Origin: RGIG2206 sp045577615
GTDB lineage: Bacteria > Bacillota > Clostridia > Oscillospirales > Acutalibacteraceae
Reading direction: 5' to 3'
DNA length: 9,155 bases
Assembly (NCBI GenBank): GCA_045577615.1
Contig: JAZNIT010000043.1
Location: 1 to 9,155 of the forward strand
This document shows positions 6,389-9,155 of this stretch, piece after piece. The notes under the pieces are model-generated. The model worked only from the letters and a program-made list of their open reading frames with translations, ran no database searches and was not told where the DNA came from. Positions within the stretch are counted from its first letter, which is position 1; each line of letters opens with the position of its first letter. The position numbers were made by a program, and so were the translations under genes.

Positions 6389-7615
6389 ATGAAAAAATTT
6401 GTTGCAACTTATGCAAAAGTTCCCCTTATTCTTAAAATTGCAGTGGCTATTGTAATCGGCGCAGTGCTTGGCGTTTATCTGCCTCAGGCATCCTTTGTGT
6501 CTGTTTTCGGTGAGGTTTTTGTGGGCGCTCTTAAGGCCATCGCACCACTGCTTGTTTTTGTGCTTGTTATCGCATCTCTGGCCAGTGCAGGCAAGGGCAT
6601 CGGCAGCCGCTTTAAAACGGTTATTTTCTTTTATATGCTCAGCACCTTCCTTGCCGCTGTTGTTGCCGTTGCAGCAAGCTATATATTCAAGGTAACGCTG
6701 CCTCTCGCAGGAGCAGAGGGCTCCTCTGCCACTGCTCCCTCAGGATTGGGCGAGGTTTTCTCTACTCTGCTTGGCAATATTGTAACCAACCCCATCACCG
6801 CTATCATCAACGGCAATTATCTTGGCATTCTGTCCTGGGCCATCGTTTTTGGTCTTGCCTTGCGCGCCGCAAGCGACAAAACCAAAGAGATGCTCAGCGA
6901 CCTGTCAGCTGCCGTCGGCAAGGCAGTTGCCTGGGTTATTCAGCTTGCCCCCTTCGGTATTCTTGGCCTTGTCTACTCATCGGTCAACGAGTACGGCGTT
7001 CAGATTTTCACCGACTACGGCAAAATTCTGCTTTTGCTTGTGGGATGTATGCTTGCCGTCGCCCTTATCATCGATCCGCTGATTGTTGCCATCTCTCTTA
7101 AGCGCAACCCCTATCCCCTTGTTTTCAAGTGCTTTAAGGAGTCGGGCATCACCGCCTTCTTTACTCGCAGCTCTGCCGCCAACATCCCCGTTAATATGAA
7201 GCTGTGCGAAAAGCTTGGCCTTGATAAAGAGTATTATTCGGTGGCTATTCCTCTTGGCGCTACTATAAATATGGACGGCGCCGCCATCACCATCAACGTT
7301 ATGGCCCTTGCTGCCGCCTTTACTCAGGGCATCGAGGTTAACCTTTTTCTTGCGATTTTGCTCAGCTTTATGGCTACCCTTGGCGCTTGCGGCGCATCGG
7401 GTGTTGCAGGCGGCTCGCTGCTGCTCATCCCCATGGCTTGCTCATTGCTTGGCGTTAGCCCCGACGTGGCTATGCAGGTTGTCGGCATCGGCTTTATCAT
7501 TGGCGTTGTGCAGGATTCGTTGGAAACTGCTATCAACTCCTCGGGTGACGTTATCTTCTGCGCTACCGCAGAGTTCCGCGAGAAGCTGAAAAAGGGCGAA
7601 AAGGTGGAGTTTTAA
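6389..7615 (+). CDS. sstT: Na+/serine-threonine symporter SstT
   Basis: A 408-aa polytopic membrane protein of the dicarboxylate/amino acid:cation symporter family, close in length to E. coli SstT. It takes up serine and threonine with sodium. Family motifs are all present: the serine-rich re-entrant hairpin TRSSAANIP (259-267), the unwound helix NMDG (294-297) that binds sodium, the second hairpin GASGVAGGSLLLIP (335-348) and the substrate-site helix QDSLETAINSSGD (375-387). TRSSAANIP and VQDSLETAINSSGD are typical of the SstT branch rather than the glutamate or C4-dicarboxylate branches. The start is supported by AGGAG seven to eight bases upstream. It is a single gene under its own promoter. 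No terminator follows directly, so its transcripts may end at the leader hairpin at 7689-7746. Confidence 0.95.
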   Translation: MKKFVATYAKVPLILKIAVAIVIGAVLGVYLPQASFVSVFGEVFVGALKAIAPLLVFVLVIASLASAGKGIGSRFKTVIFFYMLSTFLAAVVAVAASYIFKVTLPLAGAEGSSATAPSGLGEVFSTLLGNIVTNPITAIINGNYLGILSWAIVFGLALRAASDKTKEMLSDLSAAVGKAVAWVIQLAPFGILGLVYSSVNEYGVQIFTDYGKILLLLVGCMLAVALIIDPLIVAISLKRNPYPLVFKCFKESGITAFFTRSSAANIPVNMKLCEKLGLDKEYYSVAIPLGATINMDGAAITINVMALAAAFTQGIEVNLFLAILLSFMATLGACGASGVAGGSLLLIPMACSLLGVSPDVAMQVVGIGFIIGVVQDSLETAINSSGDVIFCATAEFREKLKKGEKVEF

Positions 7616-7639
7616 CCTCCAAAACATATCATCACCCCC

Positions 7640-7668
7640 TTGACAAAGCGGTCGGGTTGTGATAAGAT
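7640..7668 (+). promoter_or_regulatory. Promoter of the leader RNA and 70-aa protein gene
   Basis: A perfect TTGACA (7640-7645), a 17-bp spacer and TAAGAT (7663-7668) lie 25 bp after the sstT stop. Transcription would start near 7675, leaving a leader of about 115 nt before the ATG at 7792, unusually long for a small gene here. Confidence 0.75.
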
Positions 7669-7688
7669 GTGTAAAAATTGAAATTAAA

Positions 7689-7750
7689 GCTTATTCGGAT
7701 TGGGAATTCCTTAGGGGAATTGCGCCCAATCAGGATAGGCTTTTTTGTTT
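7689..7750 (+). terminator. Long leader hairpin with T-run (attenuator-like terminator or small RNA end)
   Basis: The left arm starts at 7689 with GCTTATTCGGATTGGG and continues AATTCC; the right arm is GGAATT, a bulged GCG, then CCCAATCAGGATAGGC (ending 7740). This gives about 22 pairs with two G-U pairs, one mismatch and a loop of five, followed by TTTTTTGTTTG. It has the form of an intrinsic terminator but lies between a promoter and the gene it should express. It may end sstT transcripts, attenuate the downstream gene, or form the 3' end of a roughly 75-nt small RNA. No ligand-binding fold of a known riboswitch class was recognised upstream of it. Confidence 0.7.
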
Positions 7751-7791
7751 GCCTTCCTAAAACAAAATATTTTTAAAGGGAGGAAATCCAC

Positions 7792-8004
7792 ATGGGTTAC
7801 TACTCAGATCCCACCGCTTCAAGAGCGCTGGGCAACATCAATCGCGAATTCTCCAGATTTGAAAAGAAGGCCAAGGCCCTGCGTAAGCTTTACAGAGAGG
7901 GCCGACTTTCGGAGCAAGAGCTGGAGCAGGCGCACTCGTTGTTTGGGGGCATATTCACCCACGTGCTTGACCACGTGCTTGCAGAGCCCGACGAAAACGA
8001 GTAA
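7792..8004 (+). CDS. Small helical protein of unknown function, 70 aa
   Basis: The peptide begins MGYYSDPTASRALGNINREF, continues with a strongly basic helix (FEKKAKALRKLYREGR, about 22-37), then an acidic helix (LSEQELEQAHSLF) and ends with HVLDHVLAEPDENE. It has no signal peptide, transmembrane helix or cysteine. I have an impression of similar short proteins in clostridia but know no name or function. The start is fixed by a strong GGGAGG (7778-7783) eight bases before the ATG. A CCTTCC (7752-7757) just after the leader terminator can pair with that GGGAGG, so translation could be masked in some transcripts. The promoter at 7640 and the attenuator-like hairpin suggest regulated expression. 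A larger open frame across this region (7745-8158) has no ribosome binding site and is a shadow. Confidence 0.8.
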   Translation: MGYYSDPTASRALGNINREFSRFEKKAKALRKLYREGRLSEQELEQAHSLFGGIFTHVLDHVLAEPDENE

Positions 8005-8067
8005 AAAACAACCCCCTGACAGTATTCTCTGTTGTTTTAAACGGAGAATTTGCGGTCACAAAAATTT

Positions 8068-8100
8068 CGGCAGAAGGATTGTTTCTTCTGCCGATTTGTG
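8068..8100 (+). terminator. Hairpin terminator after the 70-aa gene
   Basis: CGGCAGAAG (8068-8076) pairs perfectly with CTTCTGCCG (8085-8093) around an 8-nt loop and is followed by ATTTGTGTTA. The T-run is broken, so strength is uncertain. The same bases also hold a weak promoter candidate, TTGTTT (8079-8084) with a 17-bp spacer to TATAAT (8102-8107). Confidence 0.6.
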
Positions 8101-8205
8101 TTATAATGAGGCTAACGAAAAGCCTTCCTCCGGGAGGAAGGTGGCACGCGTAGCGTGACGGAAGGAGCCTGCGTGACTTTAGGTTTGTACTAACCTCATT
8201 GTAAC
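8100..8205. mobile_element. MITE-like element with 15-bp imperfect terminal inverted repeats
   Basis: GTTATAATGAGGCTA (8100-8114) and TAACCTCATTGTAAC (8191-8205) are inverted copies matching at 13 of 15 positions. They bound about 106 bp of non-coding DNA containing a double-hairpin repeat (8121-8167). No reading frame is inside. This size and structure fit a miniature inverted-repeat element, or a large hairpin-forming transcript. No clear target-site duplication was identified, so mobility is inferred only from shape. Confidence 0.45.
8121..8167 (+). repeat. REP-like double-hairpin repeat, copy A
   Basis: A perfect palindrome CCTTCCTCC-G-GGAGGAAGG (8123-8141) is followed by TGG, a second hairpin CACGC-GTA-GCGTG (8145-8157) and the tail ACGGAAGGAG. 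The same order occurs, inverted and with different bases, at 8209-8254. GC-rich palindromes of this shape are familiar to me from intergenic regions of gut clostridia. Confidence 0.7.
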
Positions 8206-8208
8206 GCA

Positions 8209-8254
8209 CTCTCCCTCACCCGACTCCGTCGGGAGCTCCCTCCCGGAGGGAGCC
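8209..8254 (-). repeat. REP-like double-hairpin repeat, copy B (inverted)
   Basis: On the minus strand the order is palindrome GCTCCCTCC-G-GGAGGGAGC (8253-8235), a second hairpin CCCGAC-GGA-GTCGGG (8233-8219), then TGAGGGAG. It has the same architecture as copy A. The first hairpin differs by paired changes that keep base pairing, and the second hairpin is a different sequence that is still self-complementary. Confidence 0.7.
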
Positions 8255-8403
8255 TTTGGACGCGTTCGTCCATCTTTAGGGGTATGGGCTAAGCCCGAAG
8301 CGTTTGTTAAACAAAGGCGAAACTGGCGATAAAGCAGAACGATAAATTTTCATTTAACAAATAGTCGAATTAATCAAAAATTACAATATATTGAGGAATT
8401 AAA
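8255..8403. other. Gene-free stretch with several small palindromes upstream of the AT-rich gene
   Basis: No coding frame is seen in this stretch, nor in the whole gene-free interval 8005-8403. It contains GGACG-CGTT-CGTCC (8258-8271), GGGCT-A-AGCCC (8286-8296) and TTTGTT-A-AACAAA (8303-8315). TTTGTTAAA (8303-8311) recurs inverted as TTTAACAAA (8353-8361). Composition shifts from GC-rich to very AT-rich at about 8340. No convincing promoter with good spacing was found for the gene at 8404. Confidence 0.5.
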
Positions 8404-8829
8404 ATGAATAAAATTCAAAAAAGAGATTTATTGGGATTTTTTTGTTATTTTCTAATTTTAGCTGCTATTTTTTGTATAGCCGTTTTTGTATATCCAATGT
8501 GTTTGACAAGTGAAGGCTATTCGGGTGAACATGTTGCCCCAAGTCTGAAAGAAATAATAAAATCTATGTTGTTATTTATTCCAATTATATTGTCTTTTGG
8601 AGCTGCAACATATTTCTATTATTTTGTTTTAAAATTCAAGAGATTTAATAAGGCGGTTTTTCCATGTATTGTGATTGATGCTACGGTTTTAGTATGTTTG
8701 GGTGGTATCGCATTGTGCGGTGTAGCTTTTTTGTGGTTAATGTTTTTAATAATTCCCGCTTCTTTTGTCTTGTTCATTTTAGGAATTATTTTTGGTTGGA
8801 AACTTGATAACAAATCCAAAAAGGCATAA
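8404..8829 (+). CDS. Small four-helix membrane protein of unknown function
   Basis: A 141-aa integral membrane protein with likely transmembrane segments at about 10-32, 51-75, 86-105 and 107-131, a positively charged N-terminus (NKIQKR) and a Lys-rich C-terminus (DNKSKKA). No family is recognised and there is no catalytic motif. The ATG at 8404 has GAGGAAT a few bases upstream. Its codon use is strongly A/T-ending (many TTT, ATT, TTA), unlike the GC-richer codons of sstT or the nuclease, and it is boxed between repeat-rich DNA and a terminator. These points suggest recent acquisition, though low-expressed membrane proteins can be AT-rich too. Nothing shows a functional tie to the neighbours. 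Confidence 0.8.
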   Translation: MNKIQKRDLLGFFCYFLILAAIFCIAVFVYPMCLTSEGYSGEHVAPSLKEIIKSMLLFIPIILSFGAATYFYYFVLKFKRFNKAVFPCIVIDATVLVCLGGIALCGVAFLWLMFLIIPASFVLFILGIIFGWKLDNKSKKA

Positions 8830-8868
8830 AAAGTTCAACAGATTTCAGTTTATCGAATATATAAAGAT

Positions 8869-8915
8869 CCCCGACAGACGTTTTAAAAATCTGTCGGGGT
8901 TATCTCTTTGTTTTC
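8869..8915 (+). terminator. Intrinsic terminator after the membrane-protein gene
   Basis: CCCCGACAGA (8869-8878) pairs perfectly with TCTGTCGGGG (8890-8899) around an 11-nt loop, followed by TTATCTCTTTGTTTT. It begins 39 bp after the stop codon at 8829. Confidence 0.8.
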
Positions 8916-8938
8916 TGAGGATCAAATATCGCTTATCC

Positions 8939-8986
8939 GTAGGGGCGTTCTTTGAACGCCCGCGGACGAACACAGTTCGCCCCTAC
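8939..8986. repeat. 48-bp palindromic intergenic repeat
   Basis: The outer arms GTAGGGGCG (8939-8947) and CGCCCCTAC (8978-8986) are perfect inverted copies. Inside are two competing hairpins, GGGCGTTC-TTT-GAACGCCC (8943-8961) and CGAAC-ACA-GTTCG (8967-8979). The outer stem and the inner hairpins share bases, so alternative foldings are possible. I recall very similar elements beginning GTAGGGGCG and ending GTTCGCCCCTAC between genes in gut clostridia, not verified here. It lies between the 8869 terminator and the end of mgtE. Confidence 0.7.
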
Positions 8987-9049
8987 CGTGTATTGGTAAA
9001 AGGTTTTGCGATTTCTCCGCTAACTGTGCACGCCCTTGCAAGTGCTTTT

Positions 9050-9155
9050 TTATATCCCCAACAGCGTGGAAGCGACTGCGAAATAGATGATCAGCGTAAC
9101 GGCGTCAACGATGGTTGTGATAAAGGGGCTTGCCATTACGGCAGGGTCAAGCCCT
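9050..9155 (-). CDS. mgtE: Magnesium transporter MgtE, C-terminal fragment (cut by window edge)
   Basis: The last 35 codons of a minus-strand gene are visible, ending at TAA 9052-9050. The peptide starts GLDPAVMASPFITTIVDAVT and ends LIIYFAVASTLLGI. This is the highly conserved final transmembrane helix region of MgtE, whose D-P-A-x-x-x-x-P-x-x-T-T-x-x-D pattern lines the Mg2+ pore; the Asp in IVDAV corresponds to the pore-lining aspartate of the family. The protein acts as a Mg2+ channel in the membrane with cytosolic N and CBS domains, which lie outside the window. The stop position agrees with the family's usual end, so the 3' end looks intact. No clear terminator was seen after it. Confidence 0.88.
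   Translation of the reverse strand, partial: GLDPAVMASPFITTIVDAVTLIIYFAVASTLLGI

Noticed and set aside
7745..8158. 137-codon plus-strand frame overlapping the 70-aa gene
   Set aside because: It lies in a different frame over a gene with a strong ribosome site, contains many rare-looking Arg/Pro/Thr codons, and ends by translating the palindromic repeat.
8100..8403. Possible CRISPR array in the repeat-rich region
   Set aside because: The repeats are palindromes in opposite orientation with changed sequence, without regularly spaced direct repeats or spacers, and no cas gene is nearby.

Overview
The window looks like chromosome of a low- to mid-GC Firmicute, most likely a gut clostridium of the Oscillospiraceae/Ruminococcaceae type. 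This is inferred from strong AGGAGG-type ribosome binding sites, consensus TTGACA/TATAAT promoters, a Gram-positive style secreted lipoprotein nuclease, an SstT/MgtE gene complement, and short GC-rich palindromic repeats of a kind I associate with gut clostridia. No rRNA, tRNA or CRISPR array is visible.

Layout. Positions 1-141 are one end of an IS3-family insertion sequence (start of orfA plus terminal inverted repeat) abutting the 3' end of a two-gene minus-strand operon (2851 to 148). That operon encodes an acidic TM2-domain protein with a possible HEPN/DUF4145-like middle, and a second membrane protein with two C-terminal transmembrane segments; neither has an assignable function. A divergent promoter pair (about 2880-2985) separates it from a 144-aa soluble protein of unknown function that ends at a bidirectional terminator. 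Next, on the minus strand, come an M20 zinc metallopeptidase with its own strong promoter, a 70-aa DUF6514-like protein, and a secreted lipoprotein DNA/RNA non-specific nuclease. The nuclease is transcribed divergently from sstT, a Na+/serine-threonine symporter.

Downstream of sstT, a separate promoter drives a leader containing a very long hairpin followed by a T-run, then a 70-aa protein of unknown function. The stretch 8005-8403 has no gene. It holds a terminator, a roughly 106-bp element bounded by imperfect inverted repeats, and two oppositely oriented double-hairpin repeats that preserve structure while changing sequence. An AT-rich four-helix membrane protein follows, closed by a terminator and a further 48-bp palindromic repeat. 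The window ends inside the 3' end of an mgtE-type magnesium transporter gene on the minus strand.

Most genes here are monocistronic with recognisable promoters and terminators. The only clear operon is the TM2/two-helix membrane pair. The least explained parts are that operon, the leader hairpin at 7689-7746, and the repeat-rich 8100-8403 region next to the AT-rich gene.
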